Assembly (NCBI GenBank): GCA_018970255.1
Contig: JAGWWS010000019.1
Span: 1-56,836 of the forward strand
Source: Verrucomicrobiota bacterium
GTDB taxonomy: Bacteria > Verrucomicrobiota > Verrucomicrobiia > Chthoniobacterales > Terrimicrobiaceae
DNA length: 56,836 nt
Reading direction: 5' to 3'
Both the position numbers and the translations under genes were made by a program. Below are positions 24,740-31,905 of this stretch, one piece after another; position 1 is the first letter of the stretch, and each line of letters starts with the position of its first letter. Below the pieces are notes generated by a model. That model saw only the letters and a program-made list of their open reading frames with translations, did not search any database and was not told where the DNA came from.

Positions 24740-25735
24740 ATGCCCACCACCAGCCGCCGCAGCCTGGTTGAAATAGTCAACGCGAGCAAAGTCACCGCCG
24801 CAGAAAGCGACGCCGCCCAAGCCCGCGCCCAACTCGAAGCCGAGCGCCGCGCCCACGCCGAAACCGTCAAAGCCCTCGAGCGTTCCCGCTTCGCCAAAGC
24901 CCCAAAAAAAATCACCCCCGCCACCTCCAAAGCAGGCACCGGCGACATCGTCGAAGTCATCTTCAGCGATGTCCACGGCAACAAGCACGACCCCGCCGCC
25001 ATGGCCGCCCTCCTCGGCGACCTGAAAACCCTCTCGCCCGACCGCATCATCATCGGCGGCGACTTCATTGACTGCGGCGGGTTCCTCGCCGAGCACCACA
25101 CCCTCGGCTATGTCGCCGAAACCGAAGACAGCTACGAAGACGATGTCGCCGTCTCGAACTCCCTCCTCGACCAAATCCTCCACGCCGCCAGCCCCAAGGA
25201 AGCCCACTACATCGAAGGCAACCACGAATGGCGCGTCGAACGCTGGGCACTCACCCAACGCCTCGCCCACCACAAAGATGTCGACCTCCTCCGCCGCACC
25301 TTCTGCCCCGAGCATGTCCTCCGGCTCAAAGACCGCGGCATCCGCTACTACCGCCAGGGCCAAATGCACGGCGACTGCGACACCCCCGGCTGGGTGAAAT
25401 TCGACAAAGCCTTTTTCGTCCACAAGATCAGCAACGCCCGCGACGCCGCCGGCCAAGCCATGGCCAAAGCCGCCGCAAACATCGTCTTCTTCGACACCCA
25501 CCGCGCCGCCTTCAAGCCCATGCACCTCCCCGGCGTCGGCCTCATCAGCGCGTGGAACCCCGGCTGCCTCTGCAAACGCCAGCCCCTCTACGCCAACACC
25601 CGCCCCACCGAGTGGACCCACGGCTACCTCGTCCGCTTCATCAGCCGCCGCACCGGAAATTTCCAAATGACGAACATCACCATCAACGAAGGCACCTCCT
25701 ACGCCAGCCTCCTCCTCAAAAGCAAAGCCCCGTGA
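24740..25735 (+). CDS. Calcineurin-like phosphoesterase
   Basis: 331 residues. After a coiled coil (residues 20-50) comes a metallophosphoesterase core with its motifs in order: FSDVHG (75-80), GGDFID (106-111), GNHEWR (about 158), and later FFDTHRAAF. Two metals and hydrolysis of a phosphoester are expected; the substrate is unknown. It follows the lysis genes, 23 bases after TTTGACAC, and couples (GTGA) with the next gene. Confidence 0.8.
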   Translation: MPTTSRRSLVEIVNASKVTAAESDAAQARAQLEAERRAHAETVKALERSRFAKAPKKITPATSKAGTGDIVEVIFSDVHGNKHDPAAMAALLGDLKTLSPDRIIIGGDFIDCGGFLAEHHTLGYVAETEDSYEDDVAVSNSLLDQILHAASPKEAHYIEGNHEWRVERWALTQRLAHHKDVDLLRRTFCPEHVLRLKDRGIRYYRQGQMHGDCDTPGWVKFDKAFFVHKISNARDAAGQAMAKAAANIVFFDTHRAAFKPMHLPGVGLISAWNPGCLCKRQPLYANTRPTEWTHGYLVRFISRRTGNFQMTNITINEGTSYASLLLKSKAP

Positions 25736-26157
25736 AAACCTTCGCCGCCATCGTCACCAAGCACAAAGCCGCCAAGCACCGCATCCCCGCCGGGCAAGGT
25801 TGGAAGACCCGCCAGCAAGTCGCCCGCGAACTCGGCGTCAACGCCCGCGACCTCCGCGGCCACCTCGCCGACGCCCTCGCCGCAAAAGACATCGAGGAAA
25901 AAAAATTTAGCGAGTGGGACGCCGCCGCCATGAAAGCCGTCCCAGTCACCTGTTATCGCATCGTCGAAAAGCCCGAAGGCAAATCCCCCGCCAAATCCGC
26001 CAAGCCCGGCAAACCCGGCGACGACCTCACCACCGCCATCCGCGCCGCCCACGCCCGGCACCCCCACTTGAGCGCCAGCCGCCTCCGCGAATACATCCCC
26101 AAGCGCCACCGCCACGCCTGCACCGCCGACCAAGTCGCCGCCATCCTCGGCAAATAG
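25732..26157 (+). CDS. HTH DNA-binding protein
   Basis: 141 residues from GTG 25732, overlapping the phosphoesterase stop. The helix-turn-helix is TRQQVARELGVNARDLRGHL (about 25-44). The middle is Lys/Pro-rich and the C-terminus (SRLREYIPKRHRHACTADQVAAIL) is basic. A late regulator or DNA-packaging accessory is possible. Confidence 0.6.
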   Translation: MKTFAAIVTKHKAAKHRIPAGQGWKTRQQVARELGVNARDLRGHLADALAAKDIEEKKFSEWDAAAMKAVPVTCYRIVEKPEGKSPAKSAKPGKPGDDLTTAIRAAHARHPHLSASRLREYIPKRHRHACTADQVAAILGK

Positions 26158-26161
26158 CGCC

Positions 26162-26461
26162 ATGCCCGCGCGCCAAAAAACCGCCCGAGTAAAAATCCGC
26201 GGCCAGCACTGGCGCATTGTGGTCAAAAAACTCCCCCCCCGCCGCGTCGGCAAAGATTATCTTTCCATGCACGGCGAGTGCGAATACGCCACCCGCACCA
26301 TCTACCTCAACCCCGACTTCAACCCCCACAGAACCTTGTTGCACGAAGTCCTCCACGCCGCCCTCCCCGACCTCGAGGAACTCACCATCCTCCAGGTCGA
26401 AGAAGCCCTCGCCGACTCCATCGCCGCCCTCGCCCGCATCACCCAAAAAAAGCACGATTAA
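26162..26461 (+). CDS. SprT-like small metalloprotease
   Basis: 99 residues. It has HEVLHA (HExxH zinc-protease signature, about residue 60) after YLNPDFNPHRTLL, as in SprT or ImmA/IrrE-like phage proteins. Too short for a full protease of either family. The target is unknown; ImmA-type enzymes cleave repressors, which would suit the position next to the integration region. Confidence 0.65.
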   Translation: MPARQKTARVKIRGQHWRIVVKKLPPRRVGKDYLSMHGECEYATRTIYLNPDFNPHRTLLHEVLHAALPDLEELTILQVEEALADSIAALARITQKKHD

Positions 26462-26523
26462 ACGCGACTCGGGCAACAACGGGCAACAGATTCGCAACCA
26501 TTTGAAAATCAAATAGCCGATAG

Positions 26524-26576
26524 CGACTCAAAATCGCGTTTCTAACGAAGTGTGGGTTCGAGCCCCTCCGCCGGCA
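26524..26576 (+). other. tRNA-Leu(CAA)-like 3' part, att core
   Basis: GCGA-CTCAAAA-TCGC (anticodon loop reading CAA) is followed by a long variable region, then a T arm (GTGGG TTCGAGC CCCTC) and acceptor-like CGCCGGCA. The 5' half of the tRNA is absent. Phages that integrate in tRNA genes carry just such a 3' fragment to restore the target. The mismatch in the T stem and missing 5' half argue against an active tRNA. Confidence 0.6.
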
Positions 26577-26593
26577 AAACCCCTTCTATGGAT

Positions 26594-26635
26594 GCCCGCA
26601 GAAGCCCATGAACACTGGCTCTGCGGGCTTTTTGT
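26594..26635 (+). terminator. Rho-independent terminator beside att core
   Basis: GCCCGCAGA (26594-26602) pairs with TCTGCGGGC (26620-26628), extended by AGCC/GGCT inside, and is followed by TTTTTGTTG. It would end the late transcript before the integrase, or be the host tRNA terminator carried along with the core. Confidence 0.85.
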
Positions 26636-26727
26636 TGTCTGAAAAAAAACGGCAATAAAAGGCACAAACAGGAAAAAAATAGTTGAGAAATCGGGCAACA
26701 CGGGCAACAAGTTGGGCAACAGACCAG

Positions 26728-27732
26728 ATGTCGTTCTTTGTTTCCCATTACCCAGCACGCCCGAAAACCCCTTGGAAACTGGAAATCCGAGCCGCAACCG
26801 CGGGCCGGCGCGTCCGAAAATTCTATGCCGCGGAAGCCGAAGCTTTCTCAGAGGGCCGCAGGCTTTGCGAACAGATCAAGGCGAAGGGCGCCGACTCGCT
26901 CAAGACCCCCGAAGGCATGGCCGTGGAGCGCGCCGTGCGAATGTTCAACAGCCAGTTCCAGGACTACTCGAAGAGCCATTCCGAAAAGGTGGAAAAAGTC
27001 ACGCGGTGGATCGCCAGGGATTTCAAGGGACCGCTGGAATCCGTCACGCCAGTGCGTTGCCTGGAATGGTTCCGGTCGATTGCCGGGTCCTCCACCAGCC
27101 GCGCCACGGTATTCCGCTACGCACGCTTGTTTTTCAACTGGTGCGTGAAGGTGGACATGCTCGCCAAGTCCCCCTGGCGCCCGGTGGTTTGCCCGCAATC
27201 GACTCCGAAGCGGAACATCCTCTCGGCCGCCGAAATGAAAACCCTGCTCGCAGAAGAAATGAGCGGGCACTTGATGGCGTCGATCCTTTTGGGCGGCTTT
27301 GCGGGTTTGCGGACGGTGGAAATCCAGAGGCTGCAATGGCAGGATGTTTCCCGCGGGCAGATTTATATCGGACCGGAAGTGGCGAAGCAGAAAAAAAAGG
27401 GAAACCGAGAGCGCCTGGTCGACATGACGGAGCCGCTGAAAAAACGAATGAAGATTTTCGCCGGCAAGCGAGGCCCCCTCATCCCCGTCACGGAGGCGGA
27501 ATTTTACAAGGAAAGACGGGCACTGGTCAAACGCCTGCGGAACTCCGGCAAACTGGACTGGAAAACTTTCCCGGAGAATTCCCTGCGGCATTCCTTCGCC
27601 ACCTACCACCTCGGAAAAAGCGGCAACCCCGGCACCACCGCCTACCAAATGGGCACCTCAATTCAGTTGGTCGTCTCCACCTACGCCGTGCCCGCCCGCC
27701 GAAGCGATTGGCGGGGCTGGTGGAGGATTTGA
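26728..27732 (+). CDS. int: Tyrosine integrase
   Basis: About 334 residues from ATG 26728 (MSFFVSHYPARPKTPW); an upstream start at 26683 is possible. The N-terminal core-binding domain (about 75-165) is followed by the catalytic domain: Arg in GFAGLRTVEIQRL, a Lys-rich beta region (AKQKKKGNRERLVDM), NSLRHSFATYHL (HxxR-like), and the tyrosine in VSTYAVPA. The usual His of the GHS position reads GTS. It should recombine attP with a host tRNA gene. The end (DWRGWWRI) matches relatives. Confidence 0.85.
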   Translation: MSFFVSHYPARPKTPWKLEIRAATAGRRVRKFYAAEAEAFSEGRRLCEQIKAKGADSLKTPEGMAVERAVRMFNSQFQDYSKSHSEKVEKVTRWIARDFKGPLESVTPVRCLEWFRSIAGSSTSRATVFRYARLFFNWCVKVDMLAKSPWRPVVCPQSTPKRNILSAAEMKTLLAEEMSGHLMASILLGGFAGLRTVEIQRLQWQDVSRGQIYIGPEVAKQKKKGNRERLVDMTEPLKKRMKIFAGKRGPLIPVTEAEFYKERRALVKRLRNSGKLDWKTFPENSLRHSFATYHLGKSGNPGTTAYQMGTSIQLVVSTYAVPARRSDWRGWWRI

Positions 27733-27737
27733 AAATT

Positions 27738-28055
27738 CTACTTCGACGAGCGTGCCTGCCGCTTCGTGGGATAGCGGATCGGAAGAGTTTTTGACCCACC
27801 AGCGGATGTCTTGCGTGGATTCAAAGTCACAGCCCCAGAGTGAGGTTGGGGCGAGGGGTTTCCCCCGTCATTAAGCATGATGGCGGATGCCTTTTCGCGA
27901 CGCATTGTTTTTTCCACGCAGTCCGCGATGATTTTGGACAGCGGCACCACGGCGATCCGCGTTTTTTTCTGCTCTTCCCTCTGCCTTTTCACCACCCAGG
28001 AATGGAGTTCAAGCGGCAGAGTGATGTTCAGTTTTTTGTGGGTTTTGACTTTCAC
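27738..28055 (-). CDS. Possible ribbon-helix-helix repressor
   Basis: 105 residues, convergent with the integrase. The N-terminus (KTHKKLNITLPLELHSWVVK) has the strand-then-helix pattern of CopG/Arc regulators, and PLSKIIADCVEKTM would be the second helix. Encoded opposite to the early operon and facing its promoter region, it is a good candidate for the lysogeny repressor. This is inferred from layout. Confidence 0.55.
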   Translation of the reverse strand: MKVKTHKKLNITLPLELHSWVVKRQREEQKKTRIAVVPLSKIIADCVEKTMRREKASAIMLNDGGNPSPQPHSGAVTLNPRKTSAGGSKTLPIRYPTKRQARSSK

Positions 28056-28226
28056 TCTTTCCCACCAGTAGCACCGAAAGCACCATAAATCAAATCCCGC
28101 CGAAAATTTTTTTCGCCCGCCGGTGTAGTGTTCATCGGGATGTCAATAGAAAAATGAGTGGTAGGAAAACACCCCATTGATTTTTTTTGTTGAGCATCGG
28201 TAGCACCGGAAATATCGGTATTACTA
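28056..28226. promoter_or_regulatory. Divergent control region with GTAGCACCG repeat
   Basis: GTAGCACCGAAA (28068-28079) lies just upstream of the leftward gene, and GTAGCACCGGAAA (28200-28212) just upstream of the rightward gene, at nearly mirror positions. TTGAGC (28190) with TATCGG 17 bases on could be a weak rightward promoter. The pattern suggests one regulator controlling both directions. Confidence 0.5.
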
Positions 28227-28388
28227 ATGCAAACGGGCTACATCAAAACATCCATCAGCCTCCCGCCGGAAATTTTCCAATTCCTCAAAAGCAAAGCGGA
28301 GGAGACCGGCGCCCCGATTTCCCGGCTCATCGCAAAAGCAATCCGCGAGGAAGCCGGCAAACAGAAACGGAGGGCGGCGGGAAAATGA
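28227..28388 (+). CDS. Small ribbon-helix-helix protein
   Basis: 53 residues. YIKTSISLPPEIFQFLKSK then TGAPISRLIAKAIREEA is a clean CopG-like strand-helix-helix. First gene of the rightward early operon, probably a Cro-like or autoregulatory protein. It overlaps the next gene by ATGA. Confidence 0.7.
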   Translation: MQTGYIKTSISLPPEIFQFLKSKAEETGAPISRLIAKAIREEAGKQKRRAAGK

Positions 28389-28612
28389 CCGCCACAGATT
28401 TCATGACGGTAAAGGAAGCCGCGGCACAAATCCGGGCTTGCGAGCGCACGGTTCTTTCCTGCCTGCGCCGCGGCGAATTCCTCGCATCGCTCCCGCGCGG
28501 CCGCCGCGGCGGTTGGCTGATCGTCCGCGAAAGTTTCGAGCGTTGGTGGTCCGCCCGCATGGGCGCCACCTCCAACCGCTCCGCAGCAACCCTCAGCAAA
28601 AAACAAAAATGA
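28385..28612 (+). CDS. Excisionase-like HTH protein
   Basis: 75 residues. FMTVKEAAAQIRACERTVLS and GWLIVRESFERWW form a MerR/excisionase-type winged helix. Close to the integrase and in the first early transcript, it may be the directionality factor. It could equally be a plain regulator. Confidence 0.6.
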   Translation: MTATDFMTVKEAAAQIRACERTVLSCLRRGEFLASLPRGRRGGWLIVRESFERWWSARMGATSNRSAATLSKKQK

Positions 28613-28764
28613 ACACCCGTCTCTACCATTGCCTCGCCAACGGCATCTTCGGCCGGTTTGGCGACTACATCTGGGCGCCCACCCGCGCCCAGGCAGAAGT
28701 GGAATTCTACCGCCAGCACGGCTCATGGCCCTCGCAGGTCTCACTCGTCAGGAGGGCCGCGTAG
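28609..28764 (+). CDS. Small hypothetical protein
   Basis: 51 residues (MNTRLYHCLANGIFGRFGDY). It reads like a small alpha/beta protein with an AQAEVEFYRQHGSWP helix. Function unknown. Coupled by overlap on both sides. Confidence 0.5.
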   Translation: MNTRLYHCLANGIFGRFGDYIWAPTRAQAEVEFYRQHGSWPSQVSLVRRAA

Positions 28765-28865
28765 TGGAAACCGAGATCGTCGCCATCTCCGCCCTCTGGG
28801 AGTTCCTTTGCAAGGTCGGTCCCGCATTCGCCCTCGGCGCCGTGGCGTGGCGCTTTCGCCCATGA
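28764..28865 (+). CDS. Very small hydrophobic protein
   Basis: 33 residues from GTG 28764, which shares a base with the preceding TAG. It has a hydrophobic helix (FLCKVGPAFALGAVAWRF), perhaps membrane inserted. Supported only by its place in a coupled series (the next ATG overlaps its stop). Confidence 0.35.
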   Translation: METEIVAISALWEFLCKVGPAFALGAVAWRFRP

Positions 28866-29044
28866 GCATCGCAGACCTCCGCGCCATCGAATTCATGGCC
28901 CGCTTTGGCGACGCCTTCACCCGCGCCCTGGCGCACACCGCCGCCGCTGCCACCCCCGACAAGCTCGCCCAACTCAAGGCCAGCTTCCCCGAAATCTTCG
29001 ACGAATACGCCAACTGGCCGACCCCGCAGGAAGACCCCGAGTGA
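28862..29044 (+). CDS. Small helical protein
   Basis: 60 residues, Ala-rich helices (ADLRAIEFMARFGDAFTRAL; PDKLAQLKASFPEIFDEYA) and an acidic end. Unknown function; ATGA-coupled to the preceding gene and 67 bases before the recombinase gene. Confidence 0.5.
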   Translation: MSIADLRAIEFMARFGDAFTRALAHTAAAATPDKLAQLKASFPEIFDEYANWPTPQEDPE

Positions 29045-29111
29045 TTTGAAAACCCACCCCGCCGGAACCGCGGAGACCGCCGGGGCAAACCAAAATCCGC
29101 AACCCAAAAAA

Positions 29112-30038
29112 ATGAACATCATCAAAGGCAAAATCCAACGACCCCAGCGGGTCGTCATCTACGGCGTGGAGTCGGTGGGCAAGTCCACCTTCGCCGCGCA
29201 ATTCCCGAGCCCCCTCTTCTTCGACATTGAGGGCGGCACAGCACACTTGGACACCGACCGCGTTCCAGTCACCTCCTGGCAGGAACTCCTCGGCGGCCTC
29301 GCCGCAGCCACGAAGACCCCCTACCAGACCATTGTCCTCGACAGCGTCGATTGGGCCGAGCGCCTCTGCGTCGAAGACCTCCTTGCCACCAGCAAAAAAC
29401 AATCCGTCGAGGATTTCGGCTACGGGAAAGGCTGGGTCATGGTTGCCGAGCGCATGAGCCGCTTCCTCAGCGCCTGCGACCGCGCCATCGAAGCCGGCAA
29501 GAATGTCGTCGTCATCGCCCACAGCAAAGTGCAGCGCGTCGAGCCGCCGGACCTCCTCGCCGCCTACGACCGTTACGAGTTGAAGCTCTCGAAGCAATCC
29601 TCGCCGCTCGTCAAGGAATGGGCGGACGAACTCTGGTTCTTCCGGTTCAAGGTCAAAGCCATCGCCCAGGAGAATGGGCGCGCCAAGGGCATCGGCGGCA
29701 AGGAGCGCGTGATCCTCACCACCCACAGCGCCGCCTACGATGCTAAGACCCGCTCCGGGCTCGCCGAGGAACTCCCCTTGGAGTGGTCCAGCGTCGCCCA
29801 CCTCTTCCCACAGGCCGCGAAACCCGCACCCGCCGCCCAGATCGGCAAGGAGACCAAAGACGCCGTCGCACTCCTCGAAAGCCACGAAGGCCCCGTCAAT
29901 GCCTACCTCGCCGCCCGCGGCAGCATCCAGCCCGGCCAGACATGGCGCGATGCCAGCGAGAAGCTCCTCGCCCAGATCATGGAGCGCCCGCAGGCCCTCA
30001 TCGACAAAGCCACCAGCCAACCCGTGGAGGCCGCATGA
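29112..30038 (+). CDS. Sak4-like single-strand annealing ATPase
   Basis: 308 residues with a RecA-like core: Walker A GVESVGKST (18-26), FFDIEGGTAHLD after it, Walker B TIVLDSVDW (73-81), and a further HSKVQRVEPPD segment. Sak4 proteins promote homologous pairing in phages and work with an SSB. The next genes (Cas4/RecB-like nuclease, SSB-like protein) complete such a set, and ATGA coupling joins the first two. Confidence 0.75.
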   Translation: MNIIKGKIQRPQRVVIYGVESVGKSTFAAQFPSPLFFDIEGGTAHLDTDRVPVTSWQELLGGLAAATKTPYQTIVLDSVDWAERLCVEDLLATSKKQSVEDFGYGKGWVMVAERMSRFLSACDRAIEAGKNVVVIAHSKVQRVEPPDLLAAYDRYELKLSKQSSPLVKEWADELWFFRFKVKAIAQENGRAKGIGGKERVILTTHSAAYDAKTRSGLAEELPLEWSSVAHLFPQAAKPAPAAQIGKETKDAVALLESHEGPVNAYLAARGSIQPGQTWRDASEKLLAQIMERPQALIDKATSQPVEAA

Positions 30039-31042
30039 GGGAAATTCGCCCCTCCGACATTCCGAAGCTCGAGGGCTGCGCCGTCTTCCGCAGTGAAGGC
30101 ACCGCAGGCCCCGCAGCCCACCGCGGCACAGACATCGATGCCGCCACCCGCGGCATCCTCCAGGCAAACCTCGCACCCCTCGGCAAACTCCCACCCGAGG
30201 ACATCGAGGCCGCCCAATGGGGCGCCGAGAAACTCCGCGAACTCGGCGGCCTCCACCATGTCGAGACCCGCGAGGAATTCCTCGCCATGGCAGTCCCCTG
30301 GCTCTCCGTCATTGGCACCGCCGATGCCGTCTGCCGCGCCGGCCGCTGGGTTGCAGACATAAAAACAGGCGCCCAGCGCGATTACAGCGGGCAACTCGCA
30401 GCCTACGCCCTCGCATGCATGAACGATGCCTTCTGCGAAGAATGGACCGCCCATGTGGTCTATGTGGACCAGCGCCAAGTGCGCTCCTACCGCTTCACCC
30501 GCGACGAAGCCGAGGAAAAGGTCCGCACCACCATCGAGCGCGCCACCTCCGGCGAAGCCGAGCCCACCCCCTGCGACTACTGCTCCTGGTGCGCCCACCG
30601 CCCCACATGCCGGGCGCTCGTCCGCCAGAGCACCGAAGCCCTCGCCCTCGTCGCCAGCCCCGGCGCCAGCCTCGAAGGCATCCTCCAGCGCATCCTCGCC
30701 AGCCCCGAGGAACTCAGCGCCTTCGCCGCAAACTGGAAGACCGCCGAGCGATTCATCGCCGAGCCAGCCCTCGAAGCCCTCAAAGCCCGCCTCTCCGCCG
30801 GCGAGGACATCCCCGGCTGGCGCACCACCACCACCACCGGCCGCGAATATGTCGAAGCCCCAGCCATCCTCGCCGCGGCGAAAGATGTTTCAAAGGAAAC
30901 CCTCGTCTTCGCCATGGGCGGGAAAATGACCGGCAAAGCCTACCGCGCGTTCTGCGCCGACTCCGGCATCTCCCCAGACGAATCCGCCGTCCTCACCGGC
31001 GCACCCATCACCACCCTCAGACAAACCAAAAACAAAAACTAA
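30035..31042 (+). CDS. Cas4/RecB-like PD-(D/E)XK nuclease
   Basis: 335 residues. The nuclease core shows AVPWLSVIGTADAV then VADIKTG (D-x-K), with QLAAYALA after it. A Cys cluster (CDYCSWCAHRPTC) at about 184-196 would hold an iron-sulphur cluster, as in Cas4 and AddB. It probably resects DNA ends for the recombinase encoded just upstream. Confidence 0.75.
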   Translation: MREIRPSDIPKLEGCAVFRSEGTAGPAAHRGTDIDAATRGILQANLAPLGKLPPEDIEAAQWGAEKLRELGGLHHVETREEFLAMAVPWLSVIGTADAVCRAGRWVADIKTGAQRDYSGQLAAYALACMNDAFCEEWTAHVVYVDQRQVRSYRFTRDEAEEKVRTTIERATSGEAEPTPCDYCSWCAHRPTCRALVRQSTEALALVASPGASLEGILQRILASPEELSAFAANWKTAERFIAEPALEALKARLSAGEDIPGWRTTTTTGREYVEAPAILAAAKDVSKETLVFAMGGKMTGKAYRAFCADSGISPDESAVLTGAPITTLRQTKNKN

Positions 31043-31056
31043 ACCACACCAAAACC

Positions 31057-31542
31057 ATGCCCACATACACATCCGTCCAGGACGAGGTCTATTTCCTCGA
31101 GCCCGGCACCTACGAAGCCGAAGTCACCGCCGCTCGCGAAGACATCTCCAAAAAAAGCGGGAACCCCATGATCGTCCTTACCGTCCGCGTCAAATGCCCG
31201 GACGGCTCCCCCGGCCCCTCCCTCCGCGAATACCTCACCTTCACGGAAAAAGCCGCCTTCAAAATCGACCAATTCCGCCGCTCCATCGGCGACACCGTCA
31301 CCGCAGGACAGCCCTGCACCCTCGAGCCCGAAGACTGCATCGGGAAGACCGGCTGGGTGGAGCTTGAAGAAGAGCCCGGCAGCCAAAACCCCGAAGCCCG
31401 CTTCAACAAAATCGCCCGCTGGCTCAAGCCCGACCAAGCCGCCAAATCCATTGCCAAAGCCGCAAAACCCACAGCCACCACCCCGGCACCCACGCCCATC
31501 GGAAAAACCAAAGACGACAACGGCGATGACATCCCGTTCTGA
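31057..31542 (+). CDS. SSB-like protein (DUF669 type)
   Basis: 161 residues. The N-terminal 100 residues are a beta domain (YFLEPGTYEAEVTAAREDI; NPMIVLTVRVKCPDG). A flexible Ala/Lys/Pro linker follows. The end is acidic and hydrophobic (DDNGDDIPF), like the tip of bacterial SSB (DDDIPF) that recruits repair proteins. That tip, and the neighbours, support a single-strand-binding role. Confidence 0.7.
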   Translation: MPTYTSVQDEVYFLEPGTYEAEVTAAREDISKKSGNPMIVLTVRVKCPDGSPGPSLREYLTFTEKAAFKIDQFRRSIGDTVTAGQPCTLEPEDCIGKTGWVELEEEPGSQNPEARFNKIARWLKPDQAAKSIAKAAKPTATTPAPTPIGKTKDDNGDDIPF

Positions 31543-31777
31543 CCGCATCGAAATCAGCCTGGCCGCCGGTCAACTCCGGCGCCAGGACGAACTGATCGCC
31601 TTATTGAAAGCCACCGAGCGCCGTCTCGACGCCGTCCAGACCCAGCTCCTCGAGCAGCAAGGCACCATCCGCCACCTCCGCGAGTCCCTCCGCGACGACC
31701 AGTTCGAGATCCGCCGGCTGGAACTCGAACGCGACAACGCCCTCGCCCTCCTCAAAAAACACCAATGCACCCGCTAA
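31526..31777 (+). CDS. Small coiled-coil protein
   Basis: 83 residues, almost entirely coiled coil (ELIALLKATERRLDAVQTQL; LRDDQFEIRRLELERDNAL). It overlaps the SSB-like gene by 17 bases. Function unknown; perhaps an oligomerising partner or regulator. Confidence 0.55.
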   Translation: MTSRSDRIEISLAAGQLRRQDELIALLKATERRLDAVQTQLLEQQGTIRHLRESLRDDQFEIRRLELERDNALALLKKHQCTR

Positions 31778-31905
31778 GCCCCCCGCCCCTCAAAGCCTGG
31801 CTCGCCGCCGCGCTCGTCACCGCACTTTTCCTTTTCGCCATCGCCATGGTCTGGAGCGAGCGCGCCCACCCGAACCTCACCCTCTGCCCTCTCTGCGGGA
31901 AATAA
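31765..31905 (+). CDS. Small membrane protein
   Basis: 46 residues with one membrane helix (AWLAAALVTALFLFAIAMVW) and a short tail holding a CPLC pair. Overlaps the previous gene by 13 bases. Unknown; early phage membrane proteins of this kind often serve exclusion or host takeover, which is only a general guess. Confidence 0.5.
   Translation: MHPLSPPPLKAWLAAALVTALFLFAIAMVWSERAHPNLTLCPLCGK

Larger units (their letters stand above)
26471..26721. other. Probable attP with arm-type sites
   Basis: GGGCAACA occurs at 26471, 26481, 26693, 26702 and 26714, all in one orientation. A tRNA-like core (26524-26576) and a terminator lie between. Repeated short arm sites around a tRNA-end core, next to a tyrosine integrase, match the layout of lambda-type attP. 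Confidence 0.65.
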
